Part shown: positions 25,711 to 34,638 of the stretch, in pieces
Numbering within the stretch: position 1 is the first letter of the stretch
Layout: the number at the start of each line of letters is the position of its first letter
Assembly (NCBI GenBank): GCA_013540605.1
Contig: JABVCK010000009.1
Coordinates: 164,341-228,340 of the forward strand
Reading direction: 5' to 3'
DNA: 64,000 bases
DNA from: Bacillota bacterium
GTDB lineage: Bacteria; Bacillota; Clostridia; Ch29
The notes under the pieces: model-generated
Told to the model about the DNA's origin: nothing
The model's database searches: none
Seen by the model: the letters and a program-made list of their open reading frames with translations, nothing else
Translations under genes and position numbers: made by a program

Positions 25711-26280
25711 TTGTATAATATGGAAAGGATTAAAGACAGGCTTCAAAAAATGCTGTCGGTTCCAAGATTGATGCATTCAATCCGCGTTAAAGAAGAGGCG
25801 GAAAAACTTGCTATGATGCACAACGCCGATATAATAAAGGCAGGAATAGCGGGGCTTTTGCATGATTGCGCAAGGGATATGGCGTATGAGGAATTATTGA
25901 ATAGGGCAGGGAAATCTGGTATCATATTAGATAGTGTTACGATAAAATCGCCAAAAATAATACATGCGGTAGTTGGACCCTTGGTAGCAAAAGAGGAGTT
26001 CGGTATTCACGATACGGAGGTGCTGGACGCTATCCGGTATCATACTACCGGCAGGAAAGAAATGCGGATACTTGAGAAGATTGTTTTCATAGCGGATTTA
26101 ACAGAGCCCGGGAGAGATTTCCGCGGTGTGGAGAAGATAAGAGAACTGTCGGAAAGGGATATTGACAGGGCGGTTCTATTTGCCCTGGATCAAACCATTA
26201 TTTATCTTATAGAAGGGAATAAACTAATCCATGAAGATACATTGAAGGCCAGGAATTACCTTTACTTAATCGAAGCGTGA
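25711..26280 (+). CDS. yqeK: YqeK family HD-domain hydrolase (probable Ap4A hydrolase)
   Basis: A 189-residue HD-domain protein with LLHDCARD (HD near 48-49) and HTTGRKEM. YqeK proteins hydrolyse diadenosine tetraphosphate symmetrically. The start is TTG 25711, six bases after AAGGAAAGGTGA; ATG 25720 is in frame but far, and ATG 25706 is out of frame. The stop overlaps the upstream reach of the next frame. Confidence 0.88.
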   Translation: MYNMERIKDRLQKMLSVPRLMHSIRVKEEAEKLAMMHNADIIKAGIAGLLHDCARDMAYEELLNRAGKSGIILDSVTIKSPKIIHAVVGPLVAKEEFGIHDTEVLDAIRYHTTGRKEMRILEKIVFIADLTEPGRDFRGVEKIRELSERDIDRAVLFALDQTIIYLIEGNKLIHEDTLKARNYLYLIEA

Positions 26281-26294
26281 AGCGGGGTGTCTCA

Positions 26295-27506
26295 ATGAAA
26301 AAAGTACTGAAAATATTAGCATTGACCTTGGTAGTGATCCTTATTGTTATGGCTTCGGCAACTTACTTTTTTTTAAAGCATATAAACGACAACGACACAG
26401 TGGGCAGTTCTGACAATAACCCGGATTTTCCCATTCCCGACCCGCCCAAGAAGGACGAGAGGGTTAATGTCCTTATCCTGGGCGTGGATGTCGGTGACCC
26501 TACAAATAAAAATGCACCAAGCCGGTCGGATACGATGATACTTGCCAGTTTCGACCCTGACGATAAAATACTGGATTTTATCTCTATACCAAGGGATACA
26601 AGGGTGAAGATAAAGGGACATGGCGATGAAAAAATCGGTCATGCCCATGCGTATGGCGGGCCTGCCCTTGCCATGGAGACTGTTGGAGATTTATTCGGAA
26701 TTGACGTGCATTACTATTTCAGGCTTGACTACCAGGGCTTTAAAAAGTTTGTTGACAACCTTGGCGGTGTGAGGGTAAACGTTCCTATGGACATGGAATA
26801 CAACGACCCATATGACGATCCGCCTCTTCATATAAGCTTGAAAAAAGGCTGGCAGACTCTTAACGGTGAAAAGGCTATCCAGCTTGTAAGGTACAGGAAG
26901 GGTTACCAGAACGGAGATATAGGGAGAATTGAAACACAGCAGGCGTTTATGAACGCTGTTATCGATAAAGTACTCAGTGCAGGGACCATACTGAGGCTGC
27001 CGGCACTTGCAGAGACGCTGAGTACGCATCTGTCCACCAATATGACGCCTTCCGAGATGAGCAAGTACGCGTTCAAAGCAGCCGGTATAAAAAAGGAAAA
27101 TATTAATATGTATCAATTGCCGGGAGATTCGACATACATCGATGGTATTTCGTACTTTATTTACGACCCGCAGAAGACTAAAGACCTGGTGGCGACGGTT
27201 TTAAAAGGGAAACAAGATAATGCGGAAGCCCAGGTGAAGGTGGAAGTACTTAACGGAAGCGGTGTTGATGGGCTTGCCGGAAAAGTGGCAAAACTATTGG
27301 AAAACGAGGGGTTTAGTGTTGTAAAAGTTGGGAATGCAGACGGCATGAACTACAGCACAACCCGTGTATACGATAGAAAAGGCAAGGCAGAGAACGCGCA
27401 AAGAGTTGCCAAGGCGATCGATATAGGCAGCTATGAAGTTGACCTGGACGAGAAATCCAGTGCAGATGTTACGATAATCTTAGGTAAAGATAAGAGCAAT
27501 CTATGA
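26295..27506 (+). CDS. LytR-CpsA-Psr family glycopolymer ligase
   Basis: A 403-residue protein with one N-terminal membrane helix (about 4-24), an LCP catalytic domain (about 55-230; SRSDTMIL, ISIPRDTRV, and the basic residues in QLVRYRKGY), and a C-terminal LytR_C domain (about 310-400, KVEVLNGSGVDGLAGKVA). LCP enzymes move wall polymers from lipid carriers to peptidoglycan. ATG 26295 follows GGGGTG. An upstream GTG overlapping yqeK is possible but lacks a site. Confidence 0.9.
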   Translation: MKKVLKILALTLVVILIVMASATYFFLKHINDNDTVGSSDNNPDFPIPDPPKKDERVNVLILGVDVGDPTNKNAPSRSDTMILASFDPDDKILDFISIPRDTRVKIKGHGDEKIGHAHAYGGPALAMETVGDLFGIDVHYYFRLDYQGFKKFVDNLGGVRVNVPMDMEYNDPYDDPPLHISLKKGWQTLNGEKAIQLVRYRKGYQNGDIGRIETQQAFMNAVIDKVLSAGTILRLPALAETLSTHLSTNMTPSEMSKYAFKAAGIKKENINMYQLPGDSTYIDGISYFIYDPQKTKDLVATVLKGKQDNAEAQVKVEVLNGSGVDGLAGKVAKLLENEGFSVVKVGNADGMNYSTTRVYDRKGKAENAQRVAKAIDIGSYEVDLDEKSSADVTIILGKDKSNL

Positions 27507-27524
27507 CAGATTAGGAGGTTATAA

Positions 27525-27869
27525 ATGACAAGCCCAAAGGAAATGGCAAGAGTGGCCGTTGAAGCTGCCAAGGTGAAGAAGGCCTTTGATATTGTTGTGC
27601 TTGACATAAGAACCATCTCAATACTTGCGGATTATTTCGTAATTTGCAGCGGCAGATCAACGACCCAGGTGAAGGCAATAGCCGATGAGATAGACAAACA
27701 AATGCAGATGGCGGGTTTTATCCTTGACCATGTTGAAGGTTATAAAGAGGAGAAGTGGATACTGCTGGATTATAAAGATATTGTGGTACATGTGTTCTAT
27801 ACCCAGGAGAGGGAGTTCTATAACCTGGAGCGGCTGTGGGGTGACGCTGCCGTAATGGTTCGTGAATAG
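27525..27869 (+). CDS. rsfS: Ribosomal silencing factor RsfS
   Basis: A 114-residue RsfS/DUF143 protein that binds L14 and blocks subunit joining during starvation. Typical segments are DIVVLDIRTISILADYFVICSG and the later VEGYKEEKWILLDYKDIVVHVF. AGGAGG is well placed. No clear terminator separates it from the aro promoter 30 bases downstream. Confidence 0.95.
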   Translation: MTSPKEMARVAVEAAKVKKAFDIVVLDIRTISILADYFVICSGRSTTQVKAIADEIDKQMQMAGFILDHVEGYKEEKWILLDYKDIVVHVFYTQEREFYNLERLWGDAAVMVRE

Positions 27870-27898
27870 AATTTGCTTTGGTTCGTTTTACATTTATA

Positions 27899-27927
27899 TT
27901 GACATTTAGCACGCGCCTTGATATAAT
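27899..27927 (+). promoter_or_regulatory. Consensus sigma-A promoter of the aro operon
   Basis: Perfect TTGACA (27899-27904), a 17-base spacer and perfect TATAAT (27922-27927) with an extended -10 TG. Transcription should start about 27934, giving a leader of roughly 325 bases before aroF. Confidence 0.85.
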
Positions 27928-27971
27928 CGCTTTTAATAAGTTGGTAGTTCATAGTTATGGAGGCAGGCATG

Positions 27972-28148
27972 ATGGAAAACCTTATTGGAAAGGTAAATGC
28001 AGAACAATTTAACAGCTTTTATTACTATAGCCTGGGCTATTATTTTTACTTTTATTTTAGCGCCGGCTATTTGTTCTGCAATAGAATACGGAAAAACCTT
28101 TCTAATGAGGATAGGGGAATAATATCGTTGAACTGTATAAAGGTATAG
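27972..28148 (+). CDS. Candidate Tyr/Phe-rich leader peptide of the aro operon
   Basis: A 58-codon frame whose ATG (27972; ATG 27969 is also possible) lies eight bases after GGAGG. Codons at 28008-28076 encode 14 Tyr or Phe out of 23 residues, including the run YYFYFYF at 28038-28058. It lies between a consensus promoter and a strong terminator in front of aroF, the layout of peptide-controlled attenuators such as pheA and pheST leaders of E. coli. The downstream part is not aromatic. A competing frame (27997-28122) covers the same DNA, and pyrimidine-rich sequence could give Tyr/Phe codons by chance. A regulatory role is inference. Confidence 0.55.
   Translation: MENLIGKVNAEQFNSFYYYSLGYYFYFYFSAGYLFCNRIRKNLSNEDRGIISLNCIKV
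27997..28122 (+). CDS. Alternative 41-residue single-membrane-segment peptide
   Basis: In another frame over the same DNA, ATG 27997 follows GGAAAGG by three bases and encodes 41 residues with one clean hydrophobic segment (about 7-29, FITIAWAIIFTFILAP). If real, it is a small membrane protein. Only one of this and the Tyr/Phe-rich frame is likely to be functional; the stronger ribosome site and the context favour the other. Its stop codon is close to the putative antiterminator segment. Confidence 0.3.
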   Translation: MQNNLTAFITIAWAIIFTFILAPAICSAIEYGKTFLMRIGE

Positions 28149-28190
28149 AAATACTGCTATAGCCTTTATAAAGAAATAGGTGGTAAATCT

Positions 28191-28221
28191 AGAAGACTCA
28201 TTAGATGGGTCTTCTTTTTTT
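28191..28221 (+). terminator. Attenuator terminator upstream of aroF
   Basis: AGAAGACTCAT and ATGGGTCTTCT form an 11-bp stem (one G-U pair) with a three-base loop and a run of seven T. Bases 28197-28205 of this hairpin are exactly complementary to 28101-28109, so an alternative antiterminator pairing is possible. A further hairpin at 28136-28170 spans the stop codon of the leader peptide. Confidence 0.85.
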
Positions 28222-28259
28222 ATATAAATTTATATAAAACAGAGAGGAGAGAAGGTAAC

Positions 28260-29273
28260 ATGATAATTGTTATGAACCCAAATGCAGCAGAAGAGGATAT
28301 TGAGAAGATCAAAAGAAAGATGAAAAGCTTAGGAAGTGAAATCCATGAGTCGAAGGGGAAAAATTATCATTTGATTGGATTGATAGGAGATACAAGCGGG
28401 ATCGATCCATCACAGATTCAGGCAAACCGGAATGTGGAGAAGCTTATATTTGTGCAGGAGCCCTATAAAAAGGCAAATAGGCTTTTCCATCCTGAAAAAA
28501 CTGTAGTAGATGTAAACGGTAGAAAAATCGGCGGCAACGAGTTTGCCGTTATTGCCGGGCCTTGCTCTGTGGAGAGTGAAGAGCAGATTGTAGGAATTGC
28601 CGAGGACATTAAGGAAAGCGGTGCAACATTCCTAAGGGGGGGAGCATATAAACCGCGGACTTCACCCTATAGCTTCCAGGGGCTAGGCGATGAGGGGCTT
28701 GAACTGCTTAAACTGGCCAGAGAGAAGACCGGACTGCCTATTGTTACCGAGCTTATGACACCGGATAAGATTGGCAAGTTCGTGGAGGATGTAGATGTTA
28801 TCCAAATTGGCGCCAGAAACATGCAGAACTTTGACCTTTTGAAGGAAGTTGGCAAAACTGACAAGCCGGTACTGCTTAAAAGAGGTATGTCCGCTACTAT
28901 TGAAGAATTATTAATGGCGGCAGAGTATATAATGTCTGAGGGCAATGAGAAAGTCATTCTTTGTGAAAGAGGAATTAGAACCTTTGAGAAATATACGAGA
29001 AATACGTTAGATCTCAGCGCAATACCTGTGATAAAGAAATATAGCCATCTGCCGGTAATAGTAGACCCAAGCCATGCAGCGGGGTTATGGTGGCTGGTGG
29101 AGTCTTTGTCTAAAGCAGCTCTTGCAGTTGGAGCTGACGGGTTGATGATAGAAGTCCACAATGATCCGGCAAATGCAAAATGTGACGGACAGCAATCAAT
29201 TAAACCGGAAAGGTTCAAAGAGCTAATGGGTACCTTAAAGGAAATGGCTAAGTTTGTAAATAAGGAAATGTAG
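28260..29273 (+). CDS. aroF: 3-deoxy-7-phosphoheptulonate synthase, type I-beta
   Basis: A 337-residue DAHP synthase, the first step of the shikimate pathway (phosphoenolpyruvate plus erythrose 4-phosphate). An N-terminal ferredoxin-like regulatory domain (1-70) precedes the TIM barrel with AGPCSVES, RGGAYKPRTSPYSFQG, VLLKRG and VDPSHAAG. The regulatory domain is the type that mediates feedback by aromatic amino acids in Thermotoga-type enzymes. First gene after the attenuator-like leader; six bases before the tyrA frame. Confidence 0.95.
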   Translation: MIIVMNPNAAEEDIEKIKRKMKSLGSEIHESKGKNYHLIGLIGDTSGIDPSQIQANRNVEKLIFVQEPYKKANRLFHPEKTVVDVNGRKIGGNEFAVIAGPCSVESEEQIVGIAEDIKESGATFLRGGAYKPRTSPYSFQGLGDEGLELLKLAREKTGLPIVTELMTPDKIGKFVEDVDVIQIGARNMQNFDLLKEVGKTDKPVLLKRGMSATIEELLMAAEYIMSEGNEKVILCERGIRTFEKYTRNTLDLSAIPVIKKYSHLPVIVDPSHAAGLWWLVESLSKAALAVGADGLMIEVHNDPANAKCDGQQSIKPERFKELMGTLKEMAKFVNKEM

Positions 29274-29288
29274 CGGAGTGTGGTTAAT

Positions 29289-30137
29289 TTGATTGAATTG
29301 GACTTTAACATAACTATAGTAGGATTAGGGCTCATCGGAGGCTCCTTTGCCATGGCTCTTAAAGAATTGAATCCAAAAAATTTATGGGGTGTAGACATAG
29401 ATGAAGACATTATAAAGACCGCCGAAGAAACAGGGATAATTGATAAAGGATACCTGAAACCCCAGGCACCGCTTGAAAATTCGGATATTGTGATAATATG
29501 CATATACCCGAATATGACGATAAAGTTTATAAGAGACAATATGAACTGTTTCAAAACCGGAGCAATTATCACGGATACAGCCGGCATCAAGGATAAACTG
29601 GTAAGAGAAATAAATTCATTTCTAAGGGAGGATTTGGATTTTATTGCGGGACATCCTATGGCAGGCAGAGAATATAAGGGCCTGGAATTTGCATCCAAGG
29701 ATATGTTCGCCGATGCAAGCTATATAATAACTCCCACATATAGAAATAATAAAGAAAATATAGATATCGTAGAAGATATTGTGAAAAAGATAGGTTTTAG
29801 AGATGTAGTTAAGATAAGTCCGGAGGAACACGATAAAATCATGGCCTTAACAAGTCAGCTTCCGCATATCATCGCTACCGCCCTTATCAATGGCAGCAAT
29901 GAGTACGACATAAATAGATTTATTGCAGGAAGCTTTAAAGATGCAACAAGGGTAGCTAGAATAAATTCTCAGCTGTGGACAGAACTTCTGATAGATAACA
30001 GAAAAAATATATTAGCTCAAATAGAGAACTTTGAATATAGTCTTAGGGAAATAAAAAGGGCTATAATAAGCAATGAAAGAGAAACCCTCAAGTCGATATT
30101 CGATAAGGGAAGCCTTAGGCGGGAGGGGATGCTGTAA
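29289..30137 (+). CDS. tyrA: Prephenate dehydrogenase
   Basis: A 282-residue TyrA converting prephenate to 4-hydroxyphenylpyruvate. The NAD-binding motif GLGLIGGS is near the start, followed by HPMAGREYKG and the conserved TSQLPH region. No ACT domain. The start is probably TTG 29289 (GGAG eleven bases upstream); GTG 29280 is in frame but only two bases from that site. Confidence 0.92.
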   Translation: MIELDFNITIVGLGLIGGSFAMALKELNPKNLWGVDIDEDIIKTAEETGIIDKGYLKPQAPLENSDIVIICIYPNMTIKFIRDNMNCFKTGAIITDTAGIKDKLVREINSFLREDLDFIAGHPMAGREYKGLEFASKDMFADASYIITPTYRNNKENIDIVEDIVKKIGFRDVVKISPEEHDKIMALTSQLPHIIATALINGSNEYDINRFIAGSFKDATRVARINSQLWTELLIDNRKNILAQIENFEYSLREIKRAIISNERETLKSIFDKGSLRREGML

Positions 30138-30185
30138 AAGAAATTGGCTTGCCGCTGCGAATGACAACCGAAAGGAGGATAAAAG

Positions 30186-31481
30186 GTGGATTCCGTTAAA
30201 ATAAATCCGGCTAAGCTCAACGGAGAGATACATATTCCCCCTTCTAAAAGCTTAAGCCACAGGGCGATAATATGTGCGGGGCTTTCAGACGGAGTAAGCG
30301 TCATAGATAATTTGATGTTTTCCGATGATATCGAAGCGACTTTGAATGGGATGAAATCCCTGGGGACGGATATTCAACGTACGGAAATAGGGCCACATCA
30401 GGATATATATTGTGTTACCTTGAAAGGGAATTCAAAGGTAAGGGTAATGAACGCAACTATCGACTGTAGGGAATCCGGGTCAACGCTAAGGTTTTTGATA
30501 CCTTTTGCAGGTATCGCGGGCGAGAAAATAACGTTTACCGGAAGAGGAAGGCTTTCGGAAAGACCTCTGGATGCTTACTATGAAATATTTGACCAACAAA
30601 ATATACAGTACAATAATAACGGCAGGCTTCCATTAGAAGTAAGAGGGACGTTAAAGCCAGGAACATTCAAAATCAAAGGCGATATCAGTTCACAATTTAT
30701 AACCGGCCTCATGTTTGTTTTGCCCCTTCTTGACGGAGCGTCTAGAATTGAAATAACGACCGGGCTTGAATCAAAAGGATATGTGGATTTAACTATAGAT
30801 ATCTTGAAAAAGTTTGGCATAGAGATAGAAAATAATGACTATACAGGCTTTTATATAAAGGGGAATCAAAAATATAGAAGCAGATACTACCGGGTGGAAG
30901 GGGACTATTCACAGGCGGCTTTCTGGATTGTAGCCGGATCATTGGGCGGCAGGATTAAATGCATAGATATGAATACAGATTCTCTACAAGGCGATAAGGC
31001 GATTCTAGATATAGTTAAAGAAATGGGAGCAATACTTGAAATAGGAGAAGATTTTGTAAAAATAAAAGAGTCAAGAACGCATGGCACGGTAATAGACGCT
31101 TCGCAGTATCCGGATCTGGTACCCATAATCGCAGTTTTGGGCGCTCTAAGCAGCGGAACAACAAAGATAATCAACGCAGAAAGGCTTAGAATAAAGGAAT
31201 CCGATAGACTCAAGGCGATATCAACGGAGCTCAATAAGTTAGGAGCCAATGTTAGAGAATTGGAGGACGGACTGATTATAGAAGGAAAAGAAGAGCTGAA
31301 GGGTGGAACCGTAGACAGCTGGAATGACCACCGTATTGCAATGGCATTGGCAGTAGCTTCCATAAGATGTACAGGACCTGTTATAATAACAGGTAGCGGT
31401 GCGGTAAAAAAATCCTATCCGCAATTTTGGAGGGATTTTAAAAAACTGGGAGGGAAAATACATGAGCGGTATATGGGGTGA
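30186..31481 (+). CDS. aroA: 3-phosphoshikimate 1-carboxyvinyltransferase (EPSP synthase)
   Basis: A 431-residue EPSP synthase with PPSKSLSHRAI, ESGSTLRFLIPF, GRGRLSERPL and the late RIKESDRL motif. Starts at GTG 30186 after AAAGGAGG. Its 3' end overlaps aroC by 20 bases. Sequence around the active site (ESGSTLRFL, not the classical NAGTA) suggests the class II, glyphosate-insensitive type; that is inference. Confidence 0.94.
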   Translation: MDSVKINPAKLNGEIHIPPSKSLSHRAIICAGLSDGVSVIDNLMFSDDIEATLNGMKSLGTDIQRTEIGPHQDIYCVTLKGNSKVRVMNATIDCRESGSTLRFLIPFAGIAGEKITFTGRGRLSERPLDAYYEIFDQQNIQYNNNGRLPLEVRGTLKPGTFKIKGDISSQFITGLMFVLPLLDGASRIEITTGLESKGYVDLTIDILKKFGIEIENNDYTGFYIKGNQKYRSRYYRVEGDYSQAAFWIVAGSLGGRIKCIDMNTDSLQGDKAILDIVKEMGAILEIGEDFVKIKESRTHGTVIDASQYPDLVPIIAVLGALSSGTTKIINAERLRIKESDRLKAISTELNKLGANVRELEDGLIIEGKEELKGGTVDSWNDHRIAMALAVASIRCTGPVIITGSGAVKKSYPQFWRDFKKLGGKIHERYMG

Positions 31482-32562
31482 AAATATCAAGCTTTCAATT
31501 TTCGGAGAGTCCCATGGGAAAGCCGTAGGTATAGTAATAGACGGTCTGCCGCCGGGCATAGAATTAGACCTTGAATATATCTATAAAGAGATGCAGCGAA
31601 GAGCCCCGGGAGCAAACGAGATTTCCACCTCCAGAAAAGAAGGGGACCGGTTTGAAATACTAAGCGGCTACTTCAACGGAAGGACTACGGGGACGCCGCT
31701 TTCTTCGGTTATCTATAATACGAATCAGCGTTCAGGGGACTATGAGGCTATGAAGTCAATAATGCGTCCCGGACACGCAGACTACACGGGTTATGTGAAA
31801 TACTCAGGCTTTAACGATTATAGAGGCGGGGGACATTTTTCGGGGAGAATTACTGCTCCCTTGGTATTTGCAGGAGCAATAGCAAGGCAGATTCTAGGTG
31901 AAAAGGATATTGTAATAGGAAGTCATATAAAAAGCATAGGAAATATAGAAGAGGCTTCCTTCGATATGGTAAATACCGGGCCAGCGCTGCTGAAAAGGCT
32001 TGCGCAGAAGGAATTTCCCGTTATGGACGATGAAAAGGGAGAAGAGATGAAGGGGCATATTCTAAAGGTGAAAGCAGAGATGGATTCCGCAGGTGGAATA
32101 ATAGAAACGGCGGTAGTAAACCTGCCTGCAGGTATAGGCAATCCCTTTTTTGATTCTGTAGAGAGCAAGCTCTCACACCTGCTTTTTTCGATTCCTGCGG
32201 TAAAGGGAGTGGAGTTTGGAGCAGGATTTGATATAACAAAAATGAAGGGATCAAAGGCAAACGATGAGCTGTACATAAAGGAAGGGGAAATTAAAGCCTA
32301 CTCAAATAATAATGGCGGAATAATCGGCGGTATCACCAACGGAATGCCTATTATTTTCAGAACCGCTATTAAGCCCACTCCGTCGATAGGACAAGCACAA
32401 AGAACGGTTAATATAGAAGAAGGCGAAGATGTCAAGCTTGAAATAGAGGGACGGCATGATCCATGCATAGTACCCAGGGCGGTACCCGTAATCGAAGCTG
32501 TCACTGCCATAGCTCTGGCCGATTTAATGATTGAAAGGGATGGATTGCATGAACGAGCTTGA
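31462..32562 (+). CDS. aroC: Chorismate synthase
   Basis: A 366-residue FMN-dependent chorismate synthase: FGESHGKAVGIVIDGLPPG, RPGHADYTG, RGGGHFSGRIT and the late RHDPCIVPRAVPV. Its start lies inside the end of aroA, after GGGAGGG. Overlaps the region upstream of pheA. Confidence 0.95.
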   Translation: MSGIWGENIKLSIFGESHGKAVGIVIDGLPPGIELDLEYIYKEMQRRAPGANEISTSRKEGDRFEILSGYFNGRTTGTPLSSVIYNTNQRSGDYEAMKSIMRPGHADYTGYVKYSGFNDYRGGGHFSGRITAPLVFAGAIARQILGEKDIVIGSHIKSIGNIEEASFDMVNTGPALLKRLAQKEFPVMDDEKGEEMKGHILKVKAEMDSAGGIIETAVVNLPAGIGNPFFDSVESKLSHLLFSIPAVKGVEFGAGFDITKMKGSKANDELYIKEGEIKAYSNNNGGIIGGITNGMPIIFRTAIKPTPSIGQAQRTVNIEEGEDVKLEIEGRHDPCIVPRAVPVIEAVTAIALADLMIERDGLHERA

Positions 32563-33739
32563 AAAGCTGAGAAAAGAAATTGATGAAATAGATAAAGAGC
32601 TTGTGGCTCTATTTGAAAGGAGAATAGAAAAGGCGCTGGATATAGCTGAATATAAGAAGAAAAATGGCCTTCCGGTATTTGACCAGGCTAGGGAGAAAGA
32701 GGTTATAAAGAAGAATATTTCCAGGTTAACGGATAAACATCTTGAAGATGAAACAGAAGAGTTTTTCAACAGGGTTATGGAAATAAGCCGGGAAATCCAA
32801 AGAAAACACATTACAGAGGATGGCTTTTTGTTACAAGAAAACGATTCCCGGCGTGTTGCAGGATGCTGCCCTACTGTTGAAAATCACGACGGACAGAAGT
32901 CCTGTTTAGACTATAACAGGCTAAGAGTCGGATACCAGGGAGAACCGGGGTCTTTCAGCGAAGAAGCTTTGCAGCAGTATTTTGGACATAAAGTGAATGC
33001 TCATAATGTAATGGAATTCGAGGACATTTTTAAAGCACTTAAGAATAACGAAATAGATTACGGAGTGCTTCCGATTGAAAATTCATCAACCGGCGGCATA
33101 GCTGATGTATATGACCTTTTAAGAAAATATGGATTTTATATAGTTGGAGAAAGATGTATAAAGGTCGAGCATAATTTAGCAGCTATGAAAGATGTAAAGC
33201 TGGAAGATGTTGAAGAAGTATATTCTCATCCCCAGGCTTTTCAACAGTGCAGCGAATTCCTGCAGGTATACCCAAATTTTAAGCTGATTCCCTTTAAGAA
33301 TACCGCCATCAGTGCTAAATACGTTAGCGAAGAAAAGTCTAAAAATAAGGCAGCAGTTTGTAGTAAAAAGGCCGCAGAACTATACGGTCTGGAAATAATC
33401 AAGAGAAACATAAATTACAACAAGTATAATTTTACGAGGTTTATTATTATTGGTAAAAATTTAGAAATAGATGATTGCTGTGATAAGATCAGCATAGTAA
33501 TTACAACATCCCATACACCGGGGGCACTGTATAAAGTTTTAGGTTTTTTTGCCGAGAACAACCTGAATATGATGAAAATCGAATCTAGGCCAATTATGGA
33601 TAGGTCATGGGAATATTTCTTCTATATCGATTTTAGCGGTAATCTGAACGATGAACCCGTGAAAAGGTCTATTGAGGCTATCAAAGAAAACAGCGGTTAT
33701 TTTAAGCTGCTGGGCAACTATATTGGACATACGATTTAA
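32549..33739 (+). CDS. pheA: Bifunctional chorismate mutase / prephenate dehydratase (P-protein)
   Basis: A 396-residue fusion. An AroQ-type chorismate mutase domain (about 1-85, LRKEIDEIDKELVALFERR) is followed by a Cys-containing linker (85-125), a prephenate dehydratase domain (about 128-305, GYQGEPGSFSEEA and NYNKYNFTRF) and a C-terminal ACT domain (about 315-390, with KIESRP) for Phe feedback. Start ATG 32549 sits eight bases after AAAGGGA, within the end of aroC. P-protein fusions are typical of Gram-negatives but also occur in Clostridia. Confidence 0.93.
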   Translation: MNELEKLRKEIDEIDKELVALFERRIEKALDIAEYKKKNGLPVFDQAREKEVIKKNISRLTDKHLEDETEEFFNRVMEISREIQRKHITEDGFLLQENDSRRVAGCCPTVENHDGQKSCLDYNRLRVGYQGEPGSFSEEALQQYFGHKVNAHNVMEFEDIFKALKNNEIDYGVLPIENSSTGGIADVYDLLRKYGFYIVGERCIKVEHNLAAMKDVKLEDVEEVYSHPQAFQQCSEFLQVYPNFKLIPFKNTAISAKYVSEEKSKNKAAVCSKKAAELYGLEIIKRNINYNKYNFTRFIIIGKNLEIDDCCDKISIVITTSHTPGALYKVLGFFAENNLNMMKIESRPIMDRSWEYFFYIDFSGNLNDEPVKRSIEAIKENSGYFKLLGNYIGHTI

Positions 33740-33803
33740 GGTGCAATGTTTATTGCAAATAAAAAAATAAACAGACAATTATAAATCGAACAGGTGGGAT
33801 AAA

Positions 33804-34622
33804 ATGGACAGCTTATTTGGTCTTATAGGGGAAAAACTGGGGCATAGTTTTTCACCTACCATACATTCAATTATCTTTAAAGAATTGAATATGAAGGGGC
33901 ACTATCATTTGTTTGAATTGAACAGGGAAGACTTAAAGGCCGCAGTGCACGGGTTGAAGGTTCTGGGAGCAAAAGGAGTGAATGTAACGATACCCTACAA
34001 GGTGGAAATTATGAAATACCTGGATAGTATATCCGATGAAGCTCAGAAAATTGATGCAGTCAACACAATATGCTTTGAAGATGGTAAGGCTACCGGGTAC
34101 AATACCGATTATTACGGCTTTGGTATCATACTCGATAAATTTGATATAGCTGTAGAGGACAAAGAGGCTGTTATTTTAGGTACAGGGGGAGCAGCCAAAT
34201 CAGTATTGCAATACCTGCTGGATAAAGGTATAAAAGATATTACATTTGCAAGCCGGGATATAAATAAGGGAAAAGAGAAATTCAGGGATTGCAGGATAAT
34301 TGCATATGATAATATCAAAAAATTAGGAAAACAGGATATAATAATAAATTGTACACCGTGTGGAATGTATCCTGAAATCGGAAATTCTCCAGTTGCCGAG
34401 GAAGATATGTCAAGCTTTGGAGTTGCTATCGATTTGGTGTATAATCCCATGGAAACATTATTCTTAAAATATGCGAAGGCTCAAGGGCTTAAGGCTGTAA
34501 ACGGGTTATATATGCTGGTGGGGCAGGCTGTAAAGGCCCAGGAGTTATGGAACAACATAGAAATTGGTGCTGGAGTAACCGAGAAGATATATGAAAGAGT
34601 ATTGAATACATTGATTTTGTGA
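33804..34622 (+). CDS. aroE: Shikimate dehydrogenase
   Basis: A 272-residue AroE reducing 3-dehydroshikimate with NADPH. GEKLGHSFSPTIHS is the substrate motif, NVTIPYK contains the catalytic Lys, and GTGGAAKSV is the nucleotide loop. AGGTGGG precedes the ATG. Followed 17 bases later by aroQ. Confidence 0.95.
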   Translation: MDSLFGLIGEKLGHSFSPTIHSIIFKELNMKGHYHLFELNREDLKAAVHGLKVLGAKGVNVTIPYKVEIMKYLDSISDEAQKIDAVNTICFEDGKATGYNTDYYGFGIILDKFDIAVEDKEAVILGTGGAAKSVLQYLLDKGIKDITFASRDINKGKEKFRDCRIIAYDNIKKLGKQDIIINCTPCGMYPEIGNSPVAEEDMSSFGVAIDLVYNPMETLFLKYAKAQGLKAVNGLYMLVGQAVKAQELWNNIEIGAGVTEKIYERVLNTLIL

Positions 34623-34638
34623 TAAGGAGCTGAAAAAC

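Noticed and set aside
28667-29698. 343-codon open frame on the minus strand
   Set aside because: It is opposite aroF and tyrA, which have clear family motifs; composition is Ser/Ile-rich shadow sequence with no recognisable domain.
30012-30304. Minus-strand frames spanning the tyrA-aroA junction
   Set aside because: Both lie opposite confidently identified genes and lack start signals.
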